Positions 1 to 9,090 are shown, counted from the first letter of the stretch. The stretch is 64,000 bases of DNA from Nitrobacteraceae bacterium AZCC 1564 (GCA_036924835.1 JBAGRR010000001.1:3797001-3861000); one strand, 5' to 3'. Notes: generated by a model not told the origin, from the sequence alone. Translations and numbers: made by a program.

Positions 1-2
1 CT

Positions 3-236
3 TTCCTGGCGATCGCCGGAATTTGGCGTGAGGGCAAGAACGGAGCGCCAGCTTTCACTATGCTGACGACTGAGCCAAGTCCGGACGTCGAACCCTATCA
101 CAATAGGCAGGTCGTAGTGTTGAAGCCCGAAGATTGGGCGCACTGGCTTTATTTGACCAAACCGCAAGCTGAACTGCTGCGGCCACTCCCTGAGGGATCG
201 TTGGAGGCGGAGACGGTTCGTGAAGGCAGCGATTGA
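3..236 (+). CDS. SOS response-associated peptidase (SRAP/YedK family), C-terminal part
   Basis: These are the last 77 residues of an SRAP protein whose start lies before the window. The family (YedK in E. coli, HMCES in animals) binds abasic sites in single-stranded DNA and crosslinks to them through an N-terminal cysteine, which is not visible here. The visible part carries the conserved WREGK turn, the TTEPSPDVEPYHNR stretch holding the family histidine, and the LKPEDWAHWL helix. The HNRQVVVL segment replaces the more usual HxRMPVIL. The gene ends in TGA at 234-236. Fragments of the dnaE2 mutagenic polymerase lie about 2 kb away, so the area has a DNA-damage flavour, but no operon link is visible. 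Confidence 0.85.
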   Translation, partial: FLAIAGIWREGKNGAPAFTMLTTEPSPDVEPYHNRQVVVLKPEDWAHWLYLTKPQAELLRPLPEGSLEAETVREGSD

Positions 237-309
237 TCGATGGTCAATGTCGCCCGAGGCAAATGAGCCAGTATTTATCGTGAGCTCTTGCAGCTGTTCC
301 CGGCGACGT

Positions 310-1068
310 TTAGCGGAAATTTCTCCCGACACTCTCGGCGGCCTCGAGAGCTGCCTTGAACTTCCCGCGCTGGAGCGCCTCCCGCCCGGCCAACCCACCG
401 AGTTCGCCATGGTGCTGAACGAGAAAGCGATAAACAGCCCAAGGCCCGCCCAACCGCTCATGCAGCCTCGCAAGCTCTGCATAAGGCTTCCCATCGGCAT
501 CGAGTTGCCAAACCGGAAAGCGAAAGCCGCGCTTTGCGCCGTCTAGGCCAAGGACTTGGCCGCTTCGGCGTTTGGTGTTCACGGTCACGCGGGTCGTGCC
601 GAGCATCTCAGCGAATGCATCTGCGCTCAGCATGTCTTCGCCGGCTAGGATCTCGGCAGCACGCAGGCGTCCGCGGTCGCGCGCTGCGGCCAGTGCTGCC
701 TGCAGTTCAGTGTTCATCGCCGTAGTCTTGATCGGCTCGGCCGCTGGAGCCGTCTCATCGATGGGCGTCATGATCGTGCCGCCTTCGGGATTGACATCGA
801 CACGGAAGCTGACCCGCCGGCCGGTCGTGCGGCTCTTGGCGATCGCATCCCCATAGCCTTGTAGGAGCGCCTTCATATGCTTTGGATTTTTGGTGAGAAC
901 CTTGAACGCGGCGTCCGGGATCTTCAGCTTCGAGCCTACGGTCCCCTTCGGCGCGGGCTGATCCAGACCGATGAAAAACGCCATGGCGGTGAAGGACGGC
1001 TTCCCTGCGGTCCGGCCCCGCCGACCCGCGCCGCTGCGATCCCCTGTCTTCGACTTCGAAGCTGCCAT
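310..1068 (-). CDS. Hypothetical protein, possible MbcA/ParS-like C-terminal domain
   Basis: A 252-residue protein with a basic N-terminus (lysine/arginine-rich first 25 residues), a middle region around residues 30-115 that I do not recognise, and a C-terminal half that reads like a DNA-binding or antitoxin-type module. The stretch MLGTTRVTVNTKRRSGQVLG (about residues 157-176) resembles a helix-turn-helix. The end, with WAVYRFLVQHHGELGG followed by REALQRG, resembles the toxin-binding domain of Xre/MbcA/ParS antitoxins. No RES-type toxin gene is adjacent, so a toxin-antitoxin role is not supported. It is convergent with the SRAP gene. Function is unassigned. Confidence 0.6.
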   Translation of the reverse strand: MAASKSKTGDRSGAGRRGRTAGKPSFTAMAFFIGLDQPAPKGTVGSKLKIPDAAFKVLTKNPKHMKALLQGYGDAIAKSRTTGRRVSFRVDVNPEGGTIMTPIDETAPAAEPIKTTAMNTELQAALAAARDRGRLRAAEILAGEDMLSADAFAEMLGTTRVTVNTKRRSGQVLGLDGAKRGFRFPVWQLDADGKPYAELARLHERLGGPWAVYRFLVQHHGELGGLAGREALQRGKFKAALEAAESVGRNFR

Positions 1069-1164
1069 GATCCAATCTCCGCCTTAGCATAATGACATGG
1101 AGCGAAAAATTCGTAAAGTTCGTAAAGACAGGCGGTGAGCCAGGATGAGGAGCGGATTGAGTCC

Positions 1165-1941
1165 CTAGACCGGAAGCTCAACGCTGTCGCCGACTCGTAA
1201 GACCCCGCCCGACAAGATCGTCACGTAGATGCCCAGATCTCCGTGCCCGTATCGCTCGAGTAATTCGAGCGGGACGCGGATATCGCGCTCGGCAGTATCA
1301 GGGTTCACTTCGGTTGCCGGGCAGCGTTTCGTGCGACGCACGCCCCGTACAACGATGTTTCCGATACGGAAGGATCGGTCCAAGAGATCAAACTCTCGCC
1401 ACGGTTCGATGCCGTCGACGAGGAGGTTTCCGCGGAAGCGCCTTGGATCTACGGGTTTCCCGAGCTTTTCTTCGAACGCGCGTACTGTCGCGAGGTTGAT
1501 GACGGAGATAGCTTCCATGAGAAGTGGAGAGTGCACGCTGATGTCTGTAAAGCGATGGTCATTGCCTTTGACGATACGGGGCTGGCCCCCAAGCTCAGCT
1601 CCGACGAAGTCATTTAGCGCCCGCTCGATCGTGTCGCGACCGCTTTTGGTCTCGATGTTGCCGGACGCGACCAGCGATCCGTCGCGGGAGAGCGAGAGTG
1701 TCGAGGTTCGAAAGTCCAGCCGACTCTGTAGCGCGGCCAATCGAGCGAACCGGGCGAGGACCGCAAACTTGGTCTTGGGCAGGGGACGAGGGTTGCTTTC
1801 GTCGAATTCAGTATCCGCAAGCGCGAGCGCGTACTCTCGGTCTTGGGGTATACCGCGGCCTGCAACGAGTTTGATTTCATCGAGGTCTTCTGACGATAAC
1901 CCCTTTACAGGGAAACGACGGATTCCTTCAAGCCTTGCCAT
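1165..1941 (-). CDS. MOSC domain-containing protein
   Basis: A 258-residue protein of the MOSC family (molybdenum cofactor sulfurase C-terminal domain). The N-terminal part (residues 1-90, beginning MARLEGIRRFPVKGLSSEDL) matches the MOSC_N beta-barrel, with the usual RFPVKGL signature. The C-terminal MOSC core includes NLATVRAFEEKLGKPVDPRRFRGN in two blocks and the conserved cysteine in TKRCPATEVNPDT. Family members bind molybdenum cofactor or reduce N-hydroxylated compounds; the substrate here cannot be told. The gene stands alone between a divergent intergenic stretch and the preceding unit. Confidence 0.85.
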   Translation of the reverse strand: MARLEGIRRFPVKGLSSEDLDEIKLVAGRGIPQDREYALALADTEFDESNPRPLPKTKFAVLARFARLAALQSRLDFRTSTLSLSRDGSLVASGNIETKSGRDTIERALNDFVGAELGGQPRIVKGNDHRFTDISVHSPLLMEAISVINLATVRAFEEKLGKPVDPRRFRGNLLVDGIEPWREFDLLDRSFRIGNIVVRGVRRTKRCPATEVNPDTAERDIRVPLELLERYGHGDLGIYVTILSGGVLRVGDSVELPV

Positions 1942-2094
1942 CTACAGTCCTTTTAGTTCTTCGCGCCGTACGAATCCCGAGCGGCTCGAACCTCGGTGCC
2001 ATAAGCAAAACGCTGCGTCTGCATTCTGGCACTTGAGGTTCAATTTTAGGCGATGATTCTGAATTTGATGGTACGGGATTTGCCCACTATCTGT

Positions 2095-3078
2095 TCAGCG
2101 AAAATCGCGCGTCTTCACCTTGATCGTATTGATATATAGATCGGGGATGTAGATATCCCGCGTCCGCCAGCCTTTCGGTAAACCTCGAGGATCTGGCGTG
2201 GGCGATCCATGGTGGAAATTATCCCCGCGTCCGTGAGGCAAAGGAAACGAGGAATCTCGTTCGCCAACGCTCGCAAGCTCTGCGGATAAGTCTGTCAGCT
2301 GCTGCGCGACAAGATGGACGACTTCGCCTTCGCGCTGAATGCGCCCTCGAACAGCAAGCATGCCAGCTGAAAGCACAATTCGCCGGAACGCCTCAAAAAC
2401 TTTCGGCCACACCACGAGATTTGCGATTCCCGTCTCGTCCTCAATGGTGATGAACATGACGCCCTTGGCGCTACCTGGGCGCTGACGAACGAGAACCAAG
2501 CCTGCAGCTTCCAGTCGCTGTCCGTCGCGCGCCTCCATAGCTTTGCCGCAAGTCACGATGCGGCGGTTACTAAGATCTTGCCGCAAGAATGAAATCGGAT
2601 GGGTTCGGAGCGTGAGGGCGACGTGACCGTAATCCTCAACGACTTCACTTCCGGCGGTCATTGGCTTGAGCGATACGGCCGGCTCCGTGATCTCCGGAAC
2701 GACTTCATTGCGCGCCGACGCAGCCGCAAAGAGAGGAAGCGGCTCATCCCGCAACGCCTTGATGGCCCATAGTGCTTCGCGTCGCGCAAGGTCGAGCGAT
2801 GGCCGGAATGCATCCGCTTCTGCGAGCTCAACGATTGCCGCTGAAGGAACGCCAGCTCGCCGCCATAGATCGTCGACGGACGTGAAGGCTCGATCGGCTC
2901 TTGCGCCAATAATGGTGGCTGCATGGGCGTTTGCTAGGCCCTTGACCATGCGTAACCCGAGGCGAACAGCGAAGTGGCCGTCGTCATCTAAGGGCTCAAG
3001 GGTGCAATCCCAGCGCGAAGCGTTGATACACACCGGTCGAACTACGACACCATGCGCTTGCGCATCGCGTACGATCAC
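2095..3078 (-). pseudogene. dnaE2: Error-prone DNA polymerase DnaE2, 5'-truncated copy 1
   Basis: These 327 residues are the C-terminal third of DnaE2, the translesion polymerase of the ImuA-ImuB-DnaE2 mutasome (normally about 1,050-1,100 residues). Visible parts are the [17 protein letters not shown] segment, the helix-hairpin-helix region ([20 protein letters not shown]), and the OB-fold region (GVMFITIEDETGIANLVVWP). The natural end, with RTRDIYIPDLYINTIKVK and a final RDFR, is intact. The catalytic PHP and palm domains are missing. Homology stops at the first codons (VIVRDAQAHG), where the sequence changes abruptly into an exonuclease gene on the other strand. A second, more degraded copy lies at 16271-17460. 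Confidence 0.85.
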
Positions 3079-3080
3079 TG

Positions 3081-3683
3081 AACGAGCCGGCCAAGCCGAT
3101 ACCGCCTGAAGCTACAAAATTGCACGGCATCACCGACGCAATGGTCGCTGGTCACAGGATCGACGGTAACGCAGTCGACTTGTTTGCGTCTGACGCCGTG
3201 GTCGTCATCGCGCATAACGCGGGATTCGATCGACGGTTTGCCGAAAGGTATTGGCCCACTTTTGTCGACAAAGCGTGGGCTTGTTCGGTTAATAACATCG
3301 ATTGGCGGCAGCAGGGTTTCGAAGGCTCTCGACTGGGTTATCTCTTGGCCGGTGTTGGAATGTTTCACCAAGCGCACCGCGCAGTAGATGATTGCCGAGC
3401 TCTTCTCGAGGTTTTGGCTTCAAGCTTGCCGTCCGACGAGAGAACGGCGCTATCGTTACTGCTCGAGAATGCGCGCAAGAGAACTGTCCGGATATGGGCA
3501 GAGCATTCTCCTTTCGGCCTTAAAGACGAGCTGAAAAAGCGCGGCTATCGCTGGAGTTCTGGCGACGATGGCCGTCCAAAGGCGTGGTACGTTGATATTG
3601 ATGAAGATTTAGAAGCGAATGAGATCCGCTACTTGTGCGAACATATCTATAGGCGAGACGTAGATTTGTTCCCCAGATCATGA
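3081..3683 (+). pseudogene. DnaQ-type 3'-5' exonuclease, N-terminally truncated
   Basis: The frame reads NEPAKPIPPEATKLHGITDAMV onward in two blocks, which is the typical second part of a DnaQ/epsilon-like DEDDh exonuclease. Visible features are the HGITD motif, the Exo II region (VVIAHNAGFDRRF, with the motif aspartate) and the Exo III region (HRAVDDCRALLEVL, with H and D). The first DxE motif and about 50 N-terminal residues are absent, because homology begins right at the junction with the dnaE2 fragment near 3075-3081. A C-terminal extension of about 80 residues (KDELKKRGYRWSSGDDGRPKAWYVD) is intact and typical of such DNA polymerase III epsilon-like proteins. Without motif I it should be inactive. 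A TTG at 3120 could start a short product. Confidence 0.75.
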
Positions 3684-4351
3684 CCGCAGTGGAGCGATAT
3701 TCAGTGCGTGGCTAAGCTCGGTCTGGTCTCACGAGCTCGGCGAAGGCTCCTCGCTGGCACGTTCCAGACCTAAGGAGTCTTTGCCGTCCTTTTTGCTATC
3801 GATTGTGGGAACAGGAGTGATCTGGCTAATATCGGGCAGAGGCGCCGTCCGCGATAGCGTTGAGAGGACGGACCGAACGATCGTCCAAAGCCGGGTCCCA
3901 TTGGCTGCTATGGTCGTGCATGAAGCGTAAGGAGCGCAGAAAAAACCGACAATGGTTTTGCCTGCTGACGATTACAAACCACACACATCGCATTGGGGAG
4001 TTTTCTCGGCACGTGGCGCGATGGCACGCTTGATGCTGGAGATCCCAATCGACTGTCTACAACTTCACAAATGCCCTGCGATACAAGGCTCGGGTCGGGG
4101 AACCGATGACTAGGCGCGGTGGTTGGCAGCGCGCCCTCGCTTGGGTCGTCGCATCCAGATCGCTCATCGAACTGGCGGTCAAAGCCGAATGCCCTGAAAC
4201 TCCTGCCCCTCTCGTCCGTTGTTGGCTTTGTACGCCTGTTGCTTGCTCCGGAAGAAGAGCGAAGCCCCTCACCAAGTGGCTTCTCAGCAGATCGGTCTGA
4301 TCCTGGCTGCCGCAATGTGTATGGTAGGGGGCGCCACAACTAGTCCCCGGC
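3684..4351. other. Gene-poor stretch, nothing recognised
   Basis: About 670 bases between the exonuclease relic and the next reading frame. Short open frames exist on both strands (for example 3908-4339 on the minus strand), but their translations are rich in arginine, serine and proline and show no family resemblance. I see no convincing gene, RNA or repeat. Confidence 0.5.
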
Positions 4352-4930
4352 TTATCGATCTGAATTGATCGAAGAGCGCCAACTTTCTCCTTCGAGAAAG
4401 CCAAGCGCGTAGAAATAGAGTGCTGCGGATTGCCAATCGGCCAGCTGCTGAATTTTTTCGAGAAGGTCCTGGTATTCTAGGGGAAGCTCTGGATTGCTTT
4501 CATCCAGACTCAGATCCGCGCCGAACTCCTTGAGGTCGGTATAGCCTTCCTCTGTTGCGGCATAGATTTGTTGGCTCAACCACTGAGTTGTGGGCGTGAT
4601 TTTCTCATGTGGTGCAATCCCGTTTAGCGCAGACACGAAAAGTTGCGTATCGCGCTCACTAAGACCAAACTGCTTTGTACTAAAGGGACTATGTTTCACT
4701 TCATGCTCTCCTACTACCACTATCCACTTCATCCATTGATGCACGGCGACCATTTGTGTCGGTTTGGCCGCGACTGGTTGACCCAGCCGCGATGGCGGGA
4801 TCATATCCGAACGCGTCGGGGTAGGAGCGTGACGAGGCGATTCGATAAATACGAACGAGAGGTCCTCGCAAATCGCTCCGTCGAGATTCCAAAGGCTGGT
4901 TAGATCAAATCCTGGAAGCCCGCTACGCAC
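4352..4930 (-). CDS. Hypothetical protein
   Basis: An open frame of 192 codons whose C-terminal 130 residues are acidic and helix-prone (for example DLSLDESNPELPLEYQDLL and ADWQSAALYFYALGFLEGE), with the look of a real soluble protein. The first 60 codons are less convincing. A start at the ATG at 4753, giving 133 residues, is possible; no clear ribosome binding site precedes either start. I do not recognise the family. Neighbours are debris, so it may be a remnant of an accessory element. Confidence 0.4.
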   Translation of the reverse strand: MRSGLPGFDLTSLWNLDGAICEDLSFVFIESPRHAPTPTRSDMIPPSRLGQPVAAKPTQMVAVHQWMKWIVVVGEHEVKHSPFSTKQFGLSERDTQLFVSALNGIAPHEKITPTTQWLSQQIYAATEEGYTDLKEFGADLSLDESNPELPLEYQDLLEKIQQLADWQSAALYFYALGFLEGESWRSSINSDR

Positions 4931-5339
4931 CGAGAATAGCGATGCGCTTTAAGAAGGGCTGCAGCGACTCGACCAACTCATGCCCATCTCTGTACTCGAC
5001 AACGAGTTTAGCTTTTTTCTTCCGCACGTTCCATCAATGGCGGTCCTATTCGACAATGCCATGATAAGGGAAGCTGAATTTTCTTGAAGCGGATTCGCTG
5101 CGAACGGTTAAGAATCTGGATGATTTTAAGCGTTGAGTTGATGCACATCAGCGGTACAACAACGCGGTTACGGCGACTTGCTAACTCCTTATCTTGTTGA
5201 CTTTTGCCTTAGGAAGGCTGGTTGGCGGAGAATCCCTCTCTCGCTACCAAATAAAATCAGGCATTTCTCAAATATTCGCATGGGCTACGTTTTTCGTACC
5301 ACTTACATCGCCATTACCAGATTTTTCCCAGGATTCGAT

Positions 5340-5564
5340 GGGAGCCTTTCGACTCCGGTAGGCCGATCGAAGGACAGGGCAGTTGCCGCCAACATCATGG
5401 TGATTGAATTTGTGCCGAATGCACTGACGGATGCGTATCCGAAAAAAAAGGGTTCGATCCGGCTTACCTCATCTCAACAGCAGGGGCCGCAGGTTCGATT
5501 GTGCGTCGAAGATAATGGCGTTGGACATGATTTGGACCGAGATGACAGCGCAGCTTCAAGGTGA
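5340..5564 (+). pseudogene. Histidine kinase ATPase-domain fragment (HWE/HisKA_2 type)
   Basis: The frame contains VIEFVPNALTDAYPKKKG followed by about 20 residues and then LCVEDNGVGHD. This matches the N box (ELVTNALKYAYP) and the G1 box (VxDDGVG) of HATPase_c domains in HWE/HisKA_2 histidine kinases. The upstream part (DRAVAANIM) fits the segment just before the N box. Nothing resembling a phospho-acceptor or sensor domain is found upstream, and the frame ends soon after the G1 box. The fragment therefore looks like an isolated relic of a sensor kinase. Confidence 0.55.
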
Positions 5565-5671
5565 ACGAATACGCTCTAAGTGCTATCCGCAACTGCGGGC
5601 CTGTCGGCTGTTCTAGGGGGCATAGACCTGTGGTTTGCGCAGGACTTAGTCGCTGGGCGTTGAAAAAGCAC

Positions 5672-5929
5672 CTACGTGCCGATTTCGAAGAGTGCCACAA
5701 AAGGAACTCTAAAAGCCGCTGCCAACGCTTCAAGTGTGTAAAGAGTCGGATTTGCCCGGTTATTCTCGATCAAGCTAATTGCGGCCTGTTCCAATTTCAC
5801 TTTGGCCGCTAACTCGTCCTGCGACCAACCTCTTTCCCTGCGGAGGCGGCGCACATTCCGCCCAAGCGCCTTCGCAGTTTGCGAAGTTCGCGCGGGAAAC
5901 CGTTTTCCGAATCCAGACCGGGACGCCAT
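5672..5929 (-). CDS. XRE-family helix-turn-helix transcriptional regulator
   Basis: An 85-residue single-domain DNA-binding protein. Residues 20-80 form a Cro/C1-type HTH: LGRNVRRLRRERGWSQDELA, then the recognition region AISLIENNRANPTLYTLEALA and the closing helix. Small XRE proteins of this size often repress their own promoter and a divergent gene. Here the divergent gene starts at 6027, and a perfect 16-bp palindrome lies between the two. The start at 5929 is the first ATG of the frame. Confidence 0.85.
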   Translation of the reverse strand: MASRSGFGKRFPARTSQTAKALGRNVRRLRRERGWSQDELAAKVKLEQAAISLIENNRANPTLYTLEALAAAFRVPFVALFEIGT

Positions 5930-5963
5930 AGCGCACGGTCGACCGATGTTTCAAATCTGGTCC

Positions 5964-5979
5964 ATATGATAAATCATAT
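5964..5979. promoter_or_regulatory. Palindromic operator candidate between divergent genes
   Basis: The sequence ATATGATAAATCATAT is a perfect inverted repeat (ATATGAT/ATCATAT around a 2-bp centre). It lies 35 bp upstream of the XRE regulator start and 47 bp upstream of the membrane-protein start. Its AT-rich character suggests overlap with the promoter(s). Position and symmetry make it the likely binding site of the XRE dimer; this is inference. Confidence 0.55.
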
Positions 5980-6026
5980 ATTTAGAACTGATGGCGATAC
6001 TGCTCTTCTTTCAGGAGCAGACGAGC

Positions 6027-6506
6027 ATGGGTCTTTTTCAGATTGAGGGCACGGTCACGTCCAAGGGGGCGAGCCAGCACGATCTTAGCGGTTGTGTGTA
6101 CTCATTTATTGAGTTGACCGAAGCTAGTGGGCGGCGGGTCAGAGTGGAGAGAGTTGGCGTCTCGTCAGATGTGGATGTTCATCTTGAGCTCGGTATGACA
6201 GGAACGTTCTATTTTGACCAACTAATGGGATTCTTGGCGCCAAGCGTGAAGCACCTGTGGGGTGTCAAATCCAGTAGCGGAGAAGCCTGCTTCGACCCGG
6301 CCAACATTCGCTTCGCTGTCGGAGTGCGCCATATGGGTCAGGGCATCGTGCTTTCGTTTTTTATTATCGGCTTACCCCTGCTTGCGTTCTCGCTACTCGA
6401 AATTCTCGGATCAGCACGAAGCCGCCTTGCTCGGGAGCAGCTTTTCTATGGCGCGACGGGCAATGAGCGGCATAGTGTCCGGGCGCAGGAAGCTGTCCGG
6501 ATATAA
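6027..6506 (+). CDS. Hypothetical membrane-anchored protein
   Basis: A 159-residue protein starting at ATG 6027, chosen over an in-frame ATG at 5991 because AGGAG lies at 6013-6017 with good spacing. The first 110 residues look like a beta-rich soluble domain. Around residues 105-130 there is one hydrophobic helix (IVLSFFIIGLPLLAFSLLEI), followed by a short basic tail. It is divergent from the XRE regulator and probably controlled by it. I do not recognise the family. The XRE/membrane pair resembles small regulatory modules on mobile elements, but no toxin family is evident. Confidence 0.6.
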   Translation: MGLFQIEGTVTSKGASQHDLSGCVYSFIELTEASGRRVRVERVGVSSDVDVHLELGMTGTFYFDQLMGFLAPSVKHLWGVKSSSGEACFDPANIRFAVGVRHMGQGIVLSFFIIGLPLLAFSLLEILGSARSRLAREQLFYGATGNERHSVRAQEAVRI

Positions 6507-6740
6507 AGCTATGTGTTGCGACGACGGCGCTCACTCCGGCGCTGGGGCAACAGCGTCTATACATCGACACAGGGCCCAGCTGGTGCCGACGCCGCGGATC
6601 GATGATGCGGTCGTCGACGCTGAACGGGGCCGATCAGTTTGCCCTCCGAATCGAACGCCAAGAGCTTGCCCTATCCCAAGTCATTCGCGCCGGATTGCGC
6701 TCGTCACAAGAAGGACCATGGAAGGCTCCTGCGGTTATCC

Positions 6741-6839
6741 TCAAGCGATCATCTCAAGTGCCAGGGCGATGCCCTGGCCGCCGCACATCGTGGCGATACT
6801 TTCCTGACATCGTCCCGACGCATCGAATGGAGGAGGGGG
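6741..6839 (-). pseudogene. Acetyl-CoA acetyltransferase (thiolase) C-terminal relic
   Basis: Read on the minus strand, the stretch gives SIATMCGGQGIALALEMIA and a stop. This matches the C-terminal signature of thiolases (GIATMCIGGGQGIAxxLE), including the active-site cysteine region. Codons just upstream (LHSMRRDDVRK) fit the preceding helix if one frameshift is allowed. Nothing more of a thiolase is seen. About 150 bp farther upstream on the same strand, LLAFDSEGKLIGP is faintly like a carboxymuconolactone-decarboxylase segment, but I would not call it. Confidence 0.5.
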
Positions 6840-8200
6840 TGGTCAGCACGGCGCCGGTGTTCTGAGTACCTTGGCGATACCGAAGGCGTTCTATAGGGCA
6901 CTCAACCCAGTCATCGCGTTTTGCGACGACCATTCAGTCAGGAAATGGCAGGCAAGCATTGCCACAAAAATTTTGCTTCGTCCTCATGTGAAGTATTCTA
7001 TTGGATCTATTTTCTTAAACCTCAGCAGCCAATTACTTGAAATCGAATAACTGCAGGATTCGCGCGTTGCCGCTGTCTCCTAAGCGCTGCGAGCCTATGT
7101 CACATCCTGAGTGGAGTCTCGCACTGCACGGAACGTTCACCGCGAAAGCGATGAGGCAGTGTCTTACTACCCGCCGGAGCGATGACCCTGGCTGAATTGA
7201 TCTTGAAGCAAACCGAACGCTAGGCGGCCTAAGGATGTCGTAATACTCCATAGAAAAATTAGAACTAAAGGCGGATATTCTTGTCACGGCGGAAAAACAC
7301 GTCATCGCCAAAATTGGTGATGGAAAGTTGCGTCGAGATTGCTTCCCATCGCTGACTTAAGCAATCGTTTAGGTGCGAGAAGCACAACGCATCACAAGCA
7401 CCAAACGTTAGCCGTAAGCAGAGGGATTATTGGACGGAAGAAAGGTTGTCGTTTCTAAAACCTACGTAGGCCAGTATTGGTCGGGGCATATCGCGCTAAT
7501 TTTTCAATTTTATGCAAGCAAATACATACTATGACGTGCAAGCGTTCTTGAATTTCATCCGCTATATGCTATGTATGTCGTGACCCTTACGATTTTCTGA
7601 TCGTTCGGATGTAACAAAAAAGAGCGCCGAAAGGCGCTCTTTTTACTTTTTGGAATGTCGTTGCGTTTTAGCTTTTGGCCCCACTAGCTCCCAATACATT
7701 CGAGTGAAGTTGTCTTAGGATCATTTTGGAGGAGCGCGAGATCGTTCCGCCCTTGACCAGATCAACGGTCATATTAATCGCGAAAACAGGAACAAGGGAT
7801 CATTTGCGCGAAATTGCAGGATCTCCGAAGCGATACTTGGTCTCGATCATCGCGTGCGGCGTCAAATGTGATGAATAAGGTTTTTTAGCTCCGATTAATT
7901 GTCGACAGCTTGTAGGAAGTGACGGTGCATTGCCAGGAAAATCGCATCGAGCTTTGCATTTGTAACTCGTCTGACTACATAGGCTGCTGGTGAAGCGCGA
8001 TTTCATGCCGTAGGTCACAATGTGAGGGCGAAAAGTGAGCAAAGAAACGCGCGTGATGGCCATACGTTTTCTCAGATTTTCACTCAATCCGAGAATAAAA
8101 GGAAAAATCGAAGGTATTAGCGAATTTCATCGCGATCGTTGGTTGATGCCAAGTAGTCGGCAGACATTCACTGCGTTCCTCGTCAACGTTAACCACCGTA
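6840..8200. other. Long gene-poor stretch with one strong terminator
   Basis: About 1.36 kb with lower GC than its neighbours and no open frame that reads like a protein. Small frames at 7033-7311 and 7800-8087 on the minus strand have no recognisable features. The only clear signal is the stem-loop terminator at 7617-7644, listed separately. The AT-rich stretch at 7480-7600 just before it could carry a small RNA gene. Confidence 0.45.
7617..7644. terminator. Strong intrinsic terminator, bidirectional
   Basis: A perfect 12-bp stem (AAAAGAGCGCC(G) side, GGCGCTCTTTT side) closes on a GAAA tetraloop at 7629-7632. It has an A-tract on one side and a T-tract on the other, so it can work in both directions. 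No recognised coding gene ends nearby on either strand, which raises the possibility of a small RNA transcribed into it. Confidence 0.8.
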
Positions 8201-8211
8201 GGGAAGCTAAC
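8201..8211. repeat. GGGAAGCTAAC element, copy at 8.2 kb
   Basis: GGGAAGCTAAC lies 9 bp before the ATG at 8220 and 13 bp after a GTTAAC (8188-8193). The same GTTAAC-spacer-GGGAAGCTAAC arrangement occurs at 21096-21118, and a fully palindromic double copy is at 23813-23838. It is likely a binding site shared by related modules. Confidence 0.5.
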
Positions 8212-8219
8212 GCGCCAAG

Positions 8220-8906
8220 ATGCGTCGACTTGAGCTTACCTCACTGAGCGCGACGCCCAACGTGATGCGCAAACGAGCTCCACTAATGGTAATTTTTTCT
8301 ATGTCCGAAGACACAAAGTCGCGGATATTGGCGGCTCTCGACGCGCACGGGAATGCGCCCCTAGCGACAGCAAGTCGTCGGCGCATTAAGTTTCGAGATT
8401 TCCCGTGGGTGACACGGGAGGTGATGGCACCTTGGCCGGCGGACGAGGACGGAATACACCGTGTCGTGATGACTGATGTCGCGGCGGCCATTACTTGGCG
8501 CGCCTTTGTGCTGGCGGAGATTGCCGCTGGTCGAGGATGTCGCTCGGATCTCAACGAGTACCGTACATTGCTTGGAATCGAGACACGCCCGGCGTTCGAT
8601 TACGTGTGTCTGGTCGCCCGGCAGCGGCATGTCAATTGCGCCGACGCCGCGCGGACGCGATGGACGAAAGCCACGCAGTGGCTAGTCGACGGTGGGGGAG
8701 ACATCCCGAAAGGTCGCTCTGCTCGGGATATTAGGTACCTTCGTGAATCCACGCATCGCAAGCTCGCCGCATTGGGCCTGCTTTTGCTGAACCAACCTTT
8801 GACTCGACCAGTGCCGACGGCGTTATTTGACGAGCCAGCGCCGCGACCGCCGGCAACAGTGCTTGCTCCAGCTGACGAAGCTGCGATCATGAATTTGAGC
8901 CTTTGA
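8220..8906 (+). CDS. Hypothetical protein of the duplicated module (intact copy)
   Basis: A 228-codon frame; an internal ATG at 8301 (MSEDTKSRILAALDAHGNAP) is a plausible alternative start giving 201 residues. The C-terminal half, from WRAFVLAEIAAGRGCRSD onward, is repeated with high identity at 22229-22628, where it carries a frameshift and lacks the N-terminal part. Charged, helical segments dominate and no membrane segment is seen. I do not recognise a domain. It is convergent with the AAA+ operon that follows and appears to belong to the same mobile module. Confidence 0.6.
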   Translation: MRRLELTSLSATPNVMRKRAPLMVIFSMSEDTKSRILAALDAHGNAPLATASRRRIKFRDFPWVTREVMAPWPADEDGIHRVVMTDVAAAITWRAFVLAEIAAGRGCRSDLNEYRTLLGIETRPAFDYVCLVARQRHVNCADAARTRWTKATQWLVDGGGDIPKGRSARDIRYLRESTHRKLAALGLLLLNQPLTRPVPTALFDEPAPRPPATVLAPADEAAIMNLSL

Positions 8907-9090
8907 CGCGCGTCTCAAGATAAGTGCCTGCAGCACGGTTGCCAGCAAGGTTGTCCTGTGGCGACACTCTCGGGCGGAGCGGGGCGTAGGTCCGCCAACC
9001 GGTCGCAACGCTGACCGACCGTAGCAACGGCCCGCGCGATCGTCTCGATCTCGGCGCCGTCGACCGATAGCCTGAAACGGATATTATTGA
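8907..9090. other. Degraded counterpart of the 85-residue gene at 22679
   Basis: From about 8905 to 9010 the sequence follows the region around 22640-22750 closely, including the start VATLSGGAGR (GTG instead of ATG). The frame is broken by a one-base difference after about 18 codons and then diverges. It therefore looks like a dead copy of the small gene that is open at 22679-22936. Confidence 0.45.

Noticed and set aside
1229..2056. Long open frame opposite the MOSC gene
   Set aside because: Serine/arginine-rich translation without family features, fully antisense to a well-supported gene.
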